A stretch of 64,000 nt of DNA from Agrococcus sp. ARC_14 (GCF_022436485.1 NZ_JAKUDO010000003.1:1-64000), one strand, 5' to 3'. Counted from the first letter of the stretch, positions 8,606-18,656 are shown. Notes: a model not told the origin generated them from the letters alone. Program-made: numbers and translations.

Positions 8606-9568
8606 ATGACCTCAACGTCGCAGCGGCCTGAGTACCGTGGGCTGCGATCGCAATGGCGGCGAGCATGGTCGACGCGCAAGTCAGGCGCGAGCCAGTTGTC
8701 GCCCCCCTTGCGCAAAAAACTAGGCGAGCAGTACGGGGATCTGACCCACCTGAGAAGAGTCGGGACTCGGCCGCCCCTGCGCGAGTACTTCACCGAACTC
8801 TGGGACCGTCGCCACTTCATCTGGGCCGGAGCACGTGGCGAGGCATTGACAAGGTACTCAAACGAGCGCCTCGGCATGTTTTGGCATGTGCTCCGCCCGC
8901 TGATGGATGCCGCCTTCTACTGGCTGATTTTTGGCGTCCTGCTCCAGCTGTCGCGCGGCATGGACAACTACGTGGCGTTCGTGCTGGTTGGTGTCTTCAT
9001 GTTTCAGCTCACATCGCGAGCGATTGCAGGCGGCGCGACGCTCATCCGCAGTTCCAAAGCGATGATTCGAGCCTTTGCGTTCCCCCGGGCCGCGTTAGCC
9101 GTCTCCGACGTGCTCCGAGAACTGATGAGCGCGCTCCCCGCGATCACCATCATGCTTGTCGGCATCATGGCGATTCCGCCCCATGAGCTGCCGAGTGCAT
9201 CGTGGTCGCTGTTTCCAGTCATCCTTCTGCTGCACTTGACACTCAACCTGGGCTTCACACTTTTCTTCGGCTGGTTTGGGTCGGTACTTCCAGATCTTGT
9301 ACAGATAATGAGCTTCGTCTCGCGATTCCTGATGTACGGCTCAGCAGTGTTGTTCCCAATCGAGCGATTCATCGAGCACCCGACGGTGCTGGCAATCGTG
9401 AAAGCGAACCCGATCTACATCGTCTTGGACATGTATCGAACGGTCCTGAACGATGGGGCGGTACCTCCGCTCGAGCAATGGACCGCGCTCTGCGCATGGG
9501 CGTTCGGCATTCTCGCCGTCGGCTTCGTGCTCTTCTGGCGGGATGAGGAGCGCTATGGGCGAGACTGA
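8606..9568 (+). CDS. ABC-2 polysaccharide exporter permease (Wzm/TagG type)
   Basis: From this ATG the 320-residue product has a cytoplasmic N-terminal segment and about six membrane helices (for example DAAFYWLIFGVLLQ, NYVAFVLVGVFMFQL, FGWFGSVLPDLVQIMSFVSR). The ANPIYIVLDMYR block near the C terminus is typical of the O-antigen/teichoic acid exporter permeases. It exports a lipid-linked polymer with the ATPase encoded next, whose start overlaps this gene's end by 14 bases. The frame is open from 8486, but that would overlap the upstream gene. Confidence 0.9.
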   Translation: MTSTSQRPEYRGLRSQWRRAWSTRKSGASQLSPPLRKKLGEQYGDLTHLRRVGTRPPLREYFTELWDRRHFIWAGARGEALTRYSNERLGMFWHVLRPLMDAAFYWLIFGVLLQLSRGMDNYVAFVLVGVFMFQLTSRAIAGGATLIRSSKAMIRAFAFPRAALAVSDVLRELMSALPAITIMLVGIMAIPPHELPSASWSLFPVILLLHLTLNLGFTLFFGWFGSVLPDLVQIMSFVSRFLMYGSAVLFPIERFIEHPTVLAIVKANPIYIVLDMYRTVLNDGAVPPLEQWTALCAWAFGILAVGFVLFWRDEERYGRD

Positions 9569-10394
9569 CCTCGAGACGGGCTGGCGGCTCAGCGGCGATC
9601 CCAGGGTGACAATTGCCGCTGAGAGCGTGCGCCTCCGCTACACGGTGCGACGGTCCAAGGGCAGTGCTTGGTGGCGCAGCGGTGCGAAAAAGTCGGTGAC
9701 CGGGCCCGTCCTTCGCGGCATCACGATGGCAGCGCGTGAAGGCGAAATGGTCGGAATCGTCGGGTTGAATGGTTCCGGCAAGAGTTCGTTGCTCCGGGTA
9801 CTCGCGGGCCTGCAACCCGCGACCGCGGGCACCGTCGTCGCCTCCGCACAGCCGCAGCTGTTGGGGGTCAGCGCCGCTCTGGTTCCAGAGCTGTCAGGCG
9901 AAGACAACATCTGGCTCGGCACGCTCGCCATGGGCATGACACCCGACGAGGCATACTTCGCCAAAGAGCGCATCGAACAGCTCGCGGGCCTCGGTGAGGC
10001 GATCAAGCAGCCCATGAAGACCTACTCTTCCGGCATGGGAGCGCGCTTGCGCTTCGCAATCTCGGCCGCTGCGGATCCTGAGATCCTAATGATCGATGAG
10101 GCACTGTCCACCGGTGACGCGTCCTTCGCCGAAAGATCTAAGGAAGCGATGCACGGTCTGATCACGCGCGCGGGCACAGTCTTCCTGGTCAGTCACGCCG
10201 CCAAGGCAATTGAGGAGATGTGTACTCGCGCGCTCTGGCTGGATGCGGGCACGCTCATCGCTGACGGTCCTGCTGAAGAAGTGGCGCACATGTATCGCTA
10301 CTACGCGCATAGCATCGCGTTGGGCAAGGACGAAGCAGCGAAGAGCGCGCTCCTGCGCGCGACAGAGACCCATCCTCCAAGCTTCTCCCAATGA
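9555..10394 (+). CDS. ABC polysaccharide exporter ATPase (Wzt/TagH type)
   Basis: The 279-residue ATPase carries Walker A GLNGSGKSS, signature YSSGMGARLRFA, Walker B ILMIDEAL and the switch His in LVSHA. A GAGGAG site sits before ATG 9555, inside the end of the permease gene, so the two are translationally coupled. It is short: there is no C-terminal carbohydrate-binding domain of the kind that lets some Wzt proteins read a capped polymer end. Confidence 0.92.
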   Translation: MGETDLETGWRLSGDPRVTIAAESVRLRYTVRRSKGSAWWRSGAKKSVTGPVLRGITMAAREGEMVGIVGLNGSGKSSLLRVLAGLQPATAGTVVASAQPQLLGVSAALVPELSGEDNIWLGTLAMGMTPDEAYFAKERIEQLAGLGEAIKQPMKTYSSGMGARLRFAISAAADPEILMIDEALSTGDASFAERSKEAMHGLITRAGTVFLVSHAAKAIEEMCTRALWLDAGTLIADGPAEEVAHMYRYYAHSIALGKDEAAKSALLRATETHPPSFSQ

Positions 10395-10413
10395 CGGCTG
10401 TGGGCACATTGCT

Positions 10414-11562
10414 ATGAGGCAATTCCGCGTCATGACGGTCTATGGGACCCGTCCGGAGGCGATCAAAGTCGCCCCTGTCATCGAGGCCTTTGACGGCGAT
10501 CCTCGATTTGAGTCGGTCCCAGTTGTGACGGGTCAGCACAGAGAAATGCTCGACCAAGTGAACACGATGTTCGGCGTCACACCGAGGCACGATCTCAACC
10601 TGCTCAAACCTGGCCAACCGTTGAACGGCCTCGTGTCCCGCGCGATTGCTGGCCTTGATTCACTGCTCGTCAGCGAACAACCGGATGTCGTGCTCGTACA
10701 AGGTGACACGTCCACGGCGATGGCGGCCGCCATCGCCGCGTTCAATCGGCAGGTGCGCGTCGTACATCTCGAGGCCGGCCTGCGAACCGGCACCATCAGT
10801 TCGCCCTTCCCGGAGGAAGGCAATCGTAAGCTGGTGACCCAAGTCGCTAGCCTTCATCTCGCACCGACGCGCGGCGCACGCGACAACCTGCTCCGTGAGG
10901 CGGTCGACCCGCAGAAGATCATCGTGACTGGGAACACGGTGATCGACGCCCTGCTCCAAGCCGCAGCTTGGAAGACGGCGCCGACCGATGCCGCGCTCGC
11001 CAAGGCGCTCGCCTCCTCCAGAGCGATCATTCTCGCTACTATGCATCGGCGAGAAAGCCTGGGGAGTGGAATGCATGAGATCGGCATCGCACTCGCGAAC
11101 ATCGCACGTCGCCATCCTGATCACACAATCGTGCTGCCGATCCATAGAAATCCCGCGGTCCGGGAGGCAGTGCTACCGGCTCTTGTCGGACTGGAGAATG
11201 TCGTCGTGACTGAGCCGCTGTCATACGCGGAGTTCACGACAGTCATGGCCAAGGCGCGAATTGTGATCACAGATTCAGGAGGCGTCCAAGAGGAAGCGCC
11301 AAGTTTGGGAAAGCCTGTCCTGGTCATGCGCGAATCGACGGAGCGGCCCGAAGCGGTGGAAGCAGGCACAGTCAGACTCGTTGGCACCGATCGCGACCGC
11401 ATCGAGTTCGAGGCGAATCACCTGCTGACTGACGAACGCGCCTACTCAGCGATGGCGAACGCGGTCAACCCTTACGGTGACGGCCACGCCGCCCAGCGCA
11501 CCGTCGGAGCCGTTGCCGCGCTCCTTGGCTTGGGCGATCCTCCGGATGAGTTCAAGGGCTGA
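10414..11562 (+). CDS. wecB: UDP-N-acetylglucosamine 2-epimerase
   Basis: The 382-residue product interconverts UDP-GlcNAc and UDP-ManNAc. Visible are MTVYGTRPEAIKVAPV at the N terminus, LVQGDTSTAMAAA, HLEAGLRTG, PFPEEGNRKL, TMHRRES and ITDSGGVQEEAP, all family signatures. It lies 19 bases after the ABC ATPase. With the UDP-ManNAc dehydrogenase at 22242-23486 it forms a complete route to UDP-ManNAcA, so the exported polymer probably contains N-acetylmannosaminuronic acid. Confidence 0.95.
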   Translation: MRQFRVMTVYGTRPEAIKVAPVIEAFDGDPRFESVPVVTGQHREMLDQVNTMFGVTPRHDLNLLKPGQPLNGLVSRAIAGLDSLLVSEQPDVVLVQGDTSTAMAAAIAAFNRQVRVVHLEAGLRTGTISSPFPEEGNRKLVTQVASLHLAPTRGARDNLLREAVDPQKIIVTGNTVIDALLQAAAWKTAPTDAALAKALASSRAIILATMHRRESLGSGMHEIGIALANIARRHPDHTIVLPIHRNPAVREAVLPALVGLENVVVTEPLSYAEFTTVMAKARIVITDSGGVQEEAPSLGKPVLVMRESTERPEAVEAGTVRLVGTDRDRIEFEANHLLTDERAYSAMANAVNPYGDGHAAQRTVGAVAALLGLGDPPDEFKG

Positions 11563-11590
11563 CTGATCCAGTGCGCCCGGAACCCCTTGC

Positions 11591-12175
11591 TCACCGGCCC
11601 CGCTTAGGATCTCGCCTCACCTGACTTCCGGACTGGCCCTCATCGGCCCCGTCGACCGACGCTTCGAGCCATCGGTCAGCGGAAGCAAGCTTCTCGATGG
11701 CGCTCTCTGGCGCAGTGTCGATGCGGGCCACAAGTTCCACCACAAGGTTGCGCAAGTGCGCGATCTCCTCGTGCTGCCCACGCAGAATTTCTGCCTGCAC
11801 CATGAGGGCCTTGACTGCCCTGTCAGTCTGCCGTCTGGCTCCGTGAGGGTGATCACCCAACTGGCGCCAACCGGCGACATTGTCCTGATGCAGCGTCTTC
11901 AGAGACTTGAACAGGCTGCTGGTTTCGTACTGAGCGCGCCAGTCCAGCTGAGAGCGCGCCTTCTCAATACGCCTCTCGGTAGATCTGGCGCTCTCCCTGA
12001 GGGACGACAGGATCGCCAACACCGCAAGAATTACCTCTGCGGCGAGCGCGAGGAACATCACCGATGCAACGACCGTGGCGCCTGCATCAGCACCCCACAG
12101 CACACCCCAGGCGAACGGGATCACGGCGACAAGCACCGCCACCAGCAAGTACGGACGCAGTCGGACGCGAGTCAC
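11591..12175 (-). CDS. Small membrane protein: two helices plus coiled coil
   Basis: The 194-residue product starts at GTG 12175, which overlaps the stop of the upstream gene as GTGA, so it is translationally coupled. It has two adjacent membrane helices (about 7-28 and 32-57), then a charged helical region with heptad-like spacing (about 60-165) and a polar tail. No family is recognised. The layout, including an RLRP stretch before the first helix, mirrors the N terminus of the glycosyltransferase at 15502-17082, suggesting a shared way of docking at the membrane with the coiled-coil fusion enzyme encoded between them. Confidence 0.75.
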   Translation of the reverse strand: MTRVRLRPYLLVAVLVAVIPFAWGVLWGADAGATVVASVMFLALAAEVILAVLAILSSLRESARSTERRIEKARSQLDWRAQYETSSLFKSLKTLHQDNVAGWRQLGDHPHGARRQTDRAVKALMVQAEILRGQHEEIAHLRNLVVELVARIDTAPESAIEKLASADRWLEASVDGADEGQSGSQVRRDPKRGR

Positions 12176-15100
12176 TTTGTTCCCTTTTCCTTGATAAAGG
12201 CGGCTAACTCGACGATCATGCTCGCCGATGCATACTGGAAGTCGGCGCTGGCCGCGCGCAATCTGCCAGCTTCTGAGTAGCCACGCCACAGAAGCGGGTC
12301 GCGGTACACCGACGGAAGACGGCTCTCCAACTCCTCAACGGAGTCGACTTCGATCCCCGACTGGCCGAGGTATGTCGAAAGCGAATGCGGCATCGCACGA
12401 TAGAACGTCGGAATCCCCAGCGCCGCGACTTCTACTGGCACCATCTCGAAAGTTGCGAACTTCACTGCGCTGACAGCAACTCGGACCTCCTGAAGACGAT
12501 CCACAAACTCTCGGCCCTGCAGGAACGGCCACACCTCGTCAATACCCAGATCCACTGCGAAACGTGGCGAGTATTGCCTGACGCCTACGATCTTCGCCTC
12601 CGGAACAGCTCGGCGGATGCCGTCGATCCAGGCGCGACCCTCGCCGCCGATCAGACTCGCATCCGAGAGCTTCGCAATGTCCCCAACGAAGATGGCGGAC
12701 GAATCAGAGAAGTTCGCCACCCCCGTGTCCTCATACACGAGCGTCTTCGGGATAGGCACGACGAGGCCGTTGTCCGAAACTTCCTGCAAGCCTGGGCGCC
12801 GCCCCGCTTCCGCGGAGAACGTCATCATTTTGATGCGCCCCGGGAATTTTGAGCCCCAGATGCGCATCCTCTCGACAATGGCGTCGTGACGCGTCGGGCG
12901 AGCGTTGTCAGACAGATTGACAAGCACCTTTCTGCCCTGGGCTGCGTGCGATTCCACGATCTCAATCACTCGTGCGAAGTCAGGGCGCTCCGGATCGCCG
13001 ACATACACCATGACCAGATCGGGTTTGTACCCCTCAAGGCCCATCGGATCACCGGTTTCGATGTCCGCCATGTAGGCATCCCAGCCGTGGGCGAGCAACA
13101 TCTCTCGAGTCAGATGGCAGGACTTCAGTATCCCGCCCTTCTTCCAGCGCGCCCTATCCGTTCGACCCACGATCGCGACACGGTAGCGATCACGAACAAA
13201 GACAGGTTCGGCGGTCATCACCTGCCAGGGCATTTGCTCCTTAATCAGACCTGTGACCGTAGCGGCCACGTCGAACGCCTTCTTGCCTCGCTCGTCCTTG
13301 CCCAGAGAGGCTGCCGAGATAGACCCAGGCGTGTCTATCGGAATCGCCTCTCCGCCCTGATGGGCCAGGACCACCATGGGAATCTCGCGACTCTGAGCAT
13401 GGATCGCGAGGAACGCGTCGGCCATGTTCGGGTGGACAAACTCCTCGAATTGCGGCCGGGCGGTGTCGGTGTGGAACCCGCACACGCCGGTGCCCAGCAA
13501 GTGAACGCCGGTGTCCTTGCCGCGAAGGAACCGGAACGACAGGACTTTGCGTGACCGAGATTCGTAGAACTTCTCGAACTCCTCAGTGAAGAGCGATCCG
13601 TGCCAACCCACGATCGCCTTGCGCCCGTATCTCTCGATACCGTCAATGATGCTCGACACGTGATATCGCGCGTAGGCAATATCGTCGTCGCAGGTTAGGT
13701 AATACCCGCTGAAGCCATCCAGAAAACTAAACTTGCCTCGGTCGCCGAGGTCGGGGCCCGTGAAATAGCGGACATTGTGCAACGCATGAAGCTCCGGGGG
13801 CACTTCCTCCGAGTTGTTGAGATAGACGAAGACCTCATCTGCTTGCGGCGAGAGTATTCGCAGCACCTGCGCTAATGCCTCCTCGCGTCCTGGCATCGAG
13901 GCAATGCCAATCCGAATCGGGTCCCGACCACGACGGGCCATCCGTAGTTCGCGCGTGCCATCAGTCGGCGACGTTGCGACTGCGTCGATGTCCGGCCGAT
14001 CCAGGATTTCCTGGACAAGCTCACTCAGTTCACCAGTACCAAGTGCGCCTCGGATCGCAGCGCCGGTAGACCACTCACCGGGATGCGCCTGTGCGTAGCG
14101 CCGCGACAGTTGAGCGTACGCACGCGCTACCCGATCGCGCTGCTCCCTGAACAACTCTCGATCACTTCGTGCTTCATCAATGGCGGCAACATGACCGCCG
14201 ACGATTTCATCGACGGATTCCCGGATCCGGTCGTCCAAACTGTTGATGGCGGACGCGAGGTGGTCGCGGATGTCCTCCGCGTTCGCAACTGTCGACGACA
14301 CGTCCACGATTTTCTGGTCGAGCTCTCCCAGACGGGCGTCCTGCTCGCTGACTCGTTGGACAGCCACGTCCCCGAGTCGCCTCGTGCTTTCATCCGAGAG
14401 GCGGAGTGCCTCGTCGATGCTGCGAAGCTCGGCGGACACCCTCTCCTCAGCGAGCTCTCCCCCGACCTTGCCCTGGGCGACGACGTTGCTGAATTCTCCG
14501 AGCGCACTCCCGAGCACTTCGAGTCGTTCGCTCTGGGCACCGGAGTGACTCAGCGCCTGGCGCTCGAAGCGCCGGCGCTCATCAAACGCGCTATGGAGCT
14601 GCCGGGTAAGGTCGCTGATCCGCGATGCGATGCCTTGCTTAGCATCGGCCTCGAACGTAGAAGCTTTCGCGACCGCGTCCGACAGCTCATCGAGGTGTTC
14701 GCCGAGTGCAAGGAGGCGTCGACCCTGCACATCGGAGTTGTGCAGCACCAGCTTCTGGAATTTCCTTGCGGTCTCCAGGTTGAACAATTTGCCGATCTCG
14801 TTGGCGGTCTCGGGCGGCGCTACCCACATGTAGTTGTCGCTGAGGCCGAGCACGGCGCTGCGGCGATAGCCAAGCGGCTCAAGGTGCTTCGAGATCGATG
14901 CGATCGCCCGTGGACCATGGCTCTCTACGACGAGTACTGGATGCCACCGTTCAAGTATTGCCAGCGCCCCCTCGATGACCCTGGCCTCAGCACCCTCGAC
15001 ATCGATCTTGACCAGCGCAACCTCTTGATCGCCGACGATCGAGTCGAGCGGCTCGCCAACGATAGGGCCGTCGTCCCGCGCCAGAGCGCTGAAAGTGCCG

Positions 15101-15501
15101 CGATTGCCCTCGATTTGCTGCTCTAGCTCGACATGGCCGAAGTCATTCCAAGCCGCAACAGCGTGGACCTCGACCCGATCGACGATGCCGTTCGCGTCGA
15201 TGTTCTTCCTCAACGCCTTGAGGTTCTCCGGCTCAGGCTCAACTGCTATGACTTCACGCCCCATCACTGCAGCGAAGTACACAGTGTGGTTGCCAAGATT
15301 CGCGCCGACATCCACCACGACGCCACTCGGACGCGACCCCAACACCTCATGCACAAACGTGAGCAAGTCGTGCTCATATGGCTCGCGACGACTCTTGATC
15401 CGATCGAAGATGTGATCTTCGGGGTACCCGAACATCCGCAAAGGCGAGCCCTCGACGGTGATCTGGACTTCCTCGAGATCCCGCTGGTCCTGGGGGCTCA
15501 A
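12172..15501 (-). CDS. FkbM methyltransferase - coiled coil - two glycosyltransferase domains
   Basis: The 1109-residue protein has an FkbM-type SAM methyltransferase at about 40-235 (VVVDVGANLGNHT at 61-73, KIDVEGAE at 165-172), a long charged coiled coil at about 245-475, a GT-A-like domain at about 525-750 (TCDDDIAY with DDD at 605-607), and a GT-B-like domain at about 768-1105 (VAIVGRTDRARWKKGG; EVAALGIPTFYRA near the donor site). The start is TTG, directly after the upstream TAG and behind GGAGCGA. Known relatives with methyltransferase plus coil (WbdD of E. coli O9a) cap glycans and set chain length; that role here is inference. Confidence 0.8.
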   Translation of the reverse strand: MSPQDQRDLEEVQITVEGSPLRMFGYPEDHIFDRIKSRREPYEHDLLTFVHEVLGSRPSGVVVDVGANLGNHTVYFAAVMGREVIAVEPEPENLKALRKNIDANGIVDRVEVHAVAAWNDFGHVELEQQIEGNRGTFSALARDDGPIVGEPLDSIVGDQEVALVKIDVEGAEARVIEGALAILERWHPVLVVESHGPRAIASISKHLEPLGYRRSAVLGLSDNYMWVAPPETANEIGKLFNLETARKFQKLVLHNSDVQGRRLLALGEHLDELSDAVAKASTFEADAKQGIASRISDLTRQLHSAFDERRRFERQALSHSGAQSERLEVLGSALGEFSNVVAQGKVGGELAEERVSAELRSIDEALRLSDESTRRLGDVAVQRVSEQDARLGELDQKIVDVSSTVANAEDIRDHLASAINSLDDRIRESVDEIVGGHVAAIDEARSDRELFREQRDRVARAYAQLSRRYAQAHPGEWSTGAAIRGALGTGELSELVQEILDRPDIDAVATSPTDGTRELRMARRGRDPIRIGIASMPGREEALAQVLRILSPQADEVFVYLNNSEEVPPELHALHNVRYFTGPDLGDRGKFSFLDGFSGYYLTCDDDIAYARYHVSSIIDGIERYGRKAIVGWHGSLFTEEFEKFYESRSRKVLSFRFLRGKDTGVHLLGTGVCGFHTDTARPQFEEFVHPNMADAFLAIHAQSREIPMVVLAHQGGEAIPIDTPGSISAASLGKDERGKKAFDVAATVTGLIKEQMPWQVMTAEPVFVRDRYRVAIVGRTDRARWKKGGILKSCHLTREMLLAHGWDAYMADIETGDPMGLEGYKPDLVMVYVGDPERPDFARVIEIVESHAAQGRKVLVNLSDNARPTRHDAIVERMRIWGSKFPGRIKMMTFSAEAGRRPGLQEVSDNGLVVPIPKTLVYEDTGVANFSDSSAIFVGDIAKLSDASLIGGEGRAWIDGIRRAVPEAKIVGVRQYSPRFAVDLGIDEVWPFLQGREFVDRLQEVRVAVSAVKFATFEMVPVEVAALGIPTFYRAMPHSLSTYLGQSGIEVDSVEELESRLPSVYRDPLLWRGYSEAGRLRAASADFQYASASMIVELAAFIKEKGTK

Positions 15502-17082
15502 CTATCGCTCCGTTTCGGTAGTCGGTGCATCGGCCGCGACTGTCTCAGCCAACTTCAGATTCGCTGACTTCGCCACAGTAACGCGACTAGTGAGTGCGGC
15601 CTGCGCGATCACGTCTTCGACCCAGGGAGCAATTTCTATCGCGTGGCGCTCCAAGCCAAGTCCTTCCAAGGCAGCCAGCAGGGTTGCACGTTGATCGTCT
15701 CGCGCGAGTGCCTCAACTCCGGTGGCGATCTGCTCCAGAGTCGAAGCGCTCAGCACCAGGCCCCGATCGGCAGCTGCTGCGGCGCGTCCACCCTGATCGT
15801 CGGTCAGCGTCTCATGATTCGGAACGAGAACTGCCGGCACACGCAGAGCAATCACCTCCTGCACGGTGTTGTAGCCGGCGGCGACGACGACAAACTCAAA
15901 CGCTCGGTAGTAGCGCGACAACGGGTAGGCCGCGATTCGGGAGACGTGCTCAGGAAGTTCCGCGAGCTGTCCAGTGATGGGCGAATCCACCACGACCGCT
16001 CTCCAGTTTCCACCGAGCCTCTCGATCGCAGCAACCACTGCTAGAAGCTTGTCGCCAATATCGTCGATGTTCCCGGCGCCCAGTTGCACGAGTACATGTC
16101 GCTCTCGCTCCGCGAGCCCAAGTGCCTCGCGCGCAGCTCGACCATCAAGGACGGAGGGGGCATATACCAGCGGTGGCGTCCGGAGCACCGCGACCCGATC
16201 CGTCGACACCGGGGCCTGCTCTTCTCCGATCGCAAAGTCCGCTGGAAGGAGGACCCCGTCAGCGATGCGCTCCGGAGATTTCGTCTGCTCAGTTGCGATG
16301 CCGGCCTTCCAGCCGCCCCGCACGATCCAGATGAACGGGATCGAACGCTGGCGCGCTGTCTCGTGCACGCCTCGATAGACGACGGTGCCGTCGAAGAAAA
16401 TGACATCAGGCTTGAGATCGTCTGCAAGCGCAGCAAACGCCCGAGCAAAGCGTCGGTGCCACTCAGGCTGTGGCAGTCCCAGCCGATCTTTACTGGGAAA
16501 GTAGTGCAGCGCCGCCGCTCCAGGGTCCACTCTGCGCCAGCCGGTGGAGAGGGTCAGAATATCGACGGACCAGCCCAAAGGGAACTCCGCTGCGAGGGCG
16601 AGGCATCGCGTCAGGTGCCCGAGCCCGGCGCCGTTACTGGTCACCATGAGAACGCGCAGGCTCTCTGACGGCGTTGTGCCGACGCGCTCCTGCCTACCCG
16701 CGACATACTCCGTGTCGCTTCGCACGTCAGCCAGTTCACGCCGCAGCTCACTCAGCTGCAGCGCATGCCGATACTCGTGTCGCGATTGCTTCTCTCTAAC
16801 AGAACGCACCTCAGCGATGACGCGATCAGCCTGCTCCTTGAGAGCCAGGACCACTTGAGTGTGGACTCGACCAGTCAACACCCGCAGCGTCCAAACGATC
16901 GCAAGCGCGAGCAGCCCGAACGCGACTGCATCGGAAACCAGCCACCACACAACCGCGAGCTCCAGGGCATCCCCCTCGGCCAGCACGGTCACCAGAACAC
17001 CGAGGCTCTTCACTCCAGCTATGGCCGCCGCGACGACAACCTCTATGGGCCGCGGCCGGAGCCTCCGGTTCCGGAACATCAC
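15502..17082 (-). CDS. Membrane-anchored coiled-coil GT-B glycosyltransferase (MurG/GT28-like)
   Basis: The 526-residue protein opens with two membrane helices (about 13-35 and 44-70), then a short coiled coil (about 75-130), then a GT-B domain from about 143: VLMVTSNGAGLGHLTRCLAL, VIFFDGTV, VQLGAGNIDD, VVVAAGYNTVQEVIALRVPA. The last block is the donor-site signature of the MurG/GT28 group. The first codon is GTG followed by ATG (17079); either may be used, with AGG just upstream. It directly precedes the large fusion gene (TAG then TTG) and follows the UDP-sugar dehydrogenase by 25 bases, so these genes look like one leftward operon. Confidence 0.82.
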   Translation of the reverse strand: MMFRNRRLRPRPIEVVVAAAIAGVKSLGVLVTVLAEGDALELAVVWWLVSDAVAFGLLALAIVWTLRVLTGRVHTQVVLALKEQADRVIAEVRSVREKQSRHEYRHALQLSELRRELADVRSDTEYVAGRQERVGTTPSESLRVLMVTSNGAGLGHLTRCLALAAEFPLGWSVDILTLSTGWRRVDPGAAALHYFPSKDRLGLPQPEWHRRFARAFAALADDLKPDVIFFDGTVVYRGVHETARQRSIPFIWIVRGGWKAGIATEQTKSPERIADGVLLPADFAIGEEQAPVSTDRVAVLRTPPLVYAPSVLDGRAAREALGLAERERHVLVQLGAGNIDDIGDKLLAVVAAIERLGGNWRAVVVDSPITGQLAELPEHVSRIAAYPLSRYYRAFEFVVVAAGYNTVQEVIALRVPAVLVPNHETLTDDQGGRAAAAADRGLVLSASTLEQIATGVEALARDDQRATLLAALEGLGLERHAIEIAPWVEDVIAQAALTSRVTVAKSANLKLAETVAADAPTTETER

Positions 17083-17107
17083 CTAATCCGCCCCGCTGCC
17101 TGGCTCG

Positions 17108-18361
17108 TCAGAGCTTCAGTCCGTCAGTCTTGCCGCGAGTGTCGAAGAACAAACTGGCTTTGTCCTGCAGCGCGCGCAGATCGTATGCCGAGTGAGCCTG
17201 CAGCAGCACCGCGACGTCAGAGCCCTGCAGCGCGTCATCAAGGTTCTCGACTCGCTCTAGCACGCCGCTGGCCAGTCGCCAATTGGAGACGTAAGGGTCA
17301 TGGAACGACACCTCCGCCCCCAACTCCCGCAGCCGGTCAGCGACCGCAATCGAGGGAGACTCGCGCTGATCCGCAATGTCGGGCTTGTACGTGACGCCTA
17401 GCAGCAGCACGCGCGCGCCCCGAACCGACCGGGACTGATCGTTGAGGAGTCTGGAGACGCGCGTGACCACGTAGTCCGGCATGGAGTTGTTGATCTCCTG
17501 GGCAAGCTCAACAAACCGGAAGGGGTAACCGAGCTGGTTCTTGACCTCAAACGCGAGGTAGTTCGGATCGATTGGGATGCAATGGCCGCCAACACCAGGG
17601 CCGGGAGTGAACTTCATGAAGCCGAACGGCTTGGTTCCCGCACCGCGGATCACTTCCCAGATGTCGATTCCCATCTCATGGCAGAACTTTGCCATCTCGT
17701 TCACGAGAGCGATGTTTACGTGTCGGAAGGTGTTCTCGAGCAGCTTCGCTGTCTCGGCCTCCTTCGGACCCGACAGAGGCACGACCTCATCCACGAAGGA
17801 CGAGTAGAAGTCGATCGCCAGCTTCGTAGCGGTCGGGCCCATTCCACCGACCAGCTTCGGCGTGTTCTTAATGCCGTACACGGGGTCACCGGGGTTAACC
17901 CGCTCCGGGGAGAACGCGACTTCGAAACCTTGGCCCGCCTTGAGCCCACTTCCCTCCTCGAGAATCGGTGCGAGCACGTCCTCGGTCGTGCCCGGGTAAG
18001 TGGTCGACTCAAGCAGAACCAATGTGCCGGCCTTCAGGTATCGGCCGATCGTTGAAGCGGCGCCGCGCACCGCTGCGAGATCGGGTCCTCCACCATCACC
18101 GAGCGGGGTCGGCACGCAGATCACGACAACCTGCGAGCGAGTGATCACGCTTGGATCGGTGGTGGCTCGGTAACCTGCGTCGAGCATCGTCGCGATGTCC
18201 GCATCGCTCAGGTCGCCAACGTGCGAGCGGCCGGCGTTGAGCGCGGAGGTAATCCGGTCGCTCACATCCAGGCCGTGCACTGTCCAGCCGCCTTCGGTCG
18301 CAGCCTGGGCCAACGGAAGGCCCACGTATCCCTGACCGATGATTGTTACTTCGCGTCCCAT
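17108..18361 (-). CDS. UDP-N-acetyl-hexosamine 6-dehydrogenase (WbpA-like)
   Basis: The 417-residue product has the Rossmann motif IIGQGYVGLPLA, CVPTPLG, LLESTTYPGTTE, the catalytic-cysteine block PGPGVGGHCIPIDP and GVTYKPDIADQRESP in the UDP-binding domain. It oxidises a UDP-sugar C6 hydroxyl to a carboxylate with two NAD+. The GGHCIPIDPNYL form fits UDP-GlcNAc dehydrogenases of the WbpA type better than UDP-glucose dehydrogenase; substrate is inferred. Start ATG 18361 has GGGGA upstream. It heads the leftward operon of coiled-coil glycosyltransferases. Confidence 0.88.
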   Translation of the reverse strand: MGREVTIIGQGYVGLPLAQAATEGGWTVHGLDVSDRITSALNAGRSHVGDLSDADIATMLDAGYRATTDPSVITRSQVVVICVPTPLGDGGGPDLAAVRGAASTIGRYLKAGTLVLLESTTYPGTTEDVLAPILEEGSGLKAGQGFEVAFSPERVNPGDPVYGIKNTPKLVGGMGPTATKLAIDFYSSFVDEVVPLSGPKEAETAKLLENTFRHVNIALVNEMAKFCHEMGIDIWEVIRGAGTKPFGFMKFTPGPGVGGHCIPIDPNYLAFEVKNQLGYPFRFVELAQEINNSMPDYVVTRVSRLLNDQSRSVRGARVLLLGVTYKPDIADQRESPSIAVADRLRELGAEVSFHDPYVSNWRLASGVLERVENLDDALQGSDVAVLLQAHSAYDLRALQDKASLFFDTRGKTDGLKL

Positions 18362-18656
18362 GCCATCCCCATTCGACTTCCGCCGCAAATACTAGTCGGC
18401 CGTAGTGTCGGGCTCGCGCGCCGCGGCGAGGGCGACGAAGCTGCGGCCGACGCCGGTCGAGACCCTTGGTCGGCCGAAGCCACCCCTCTCGACCCCCGCC
18501 GCCTGCTCTCGGACGGTACCGAGCCTAGGTATGCTTACGGAACGATTCGTCGTTTCGGATGGGGCCCACCCGCAACGGCCAGCACCAGTTAATTTGAATA
18601 GTCGCCCTCAAAGAAGCGGTCGATGTCGCGGACCCCTACGAGTGGATACAGGAAAT

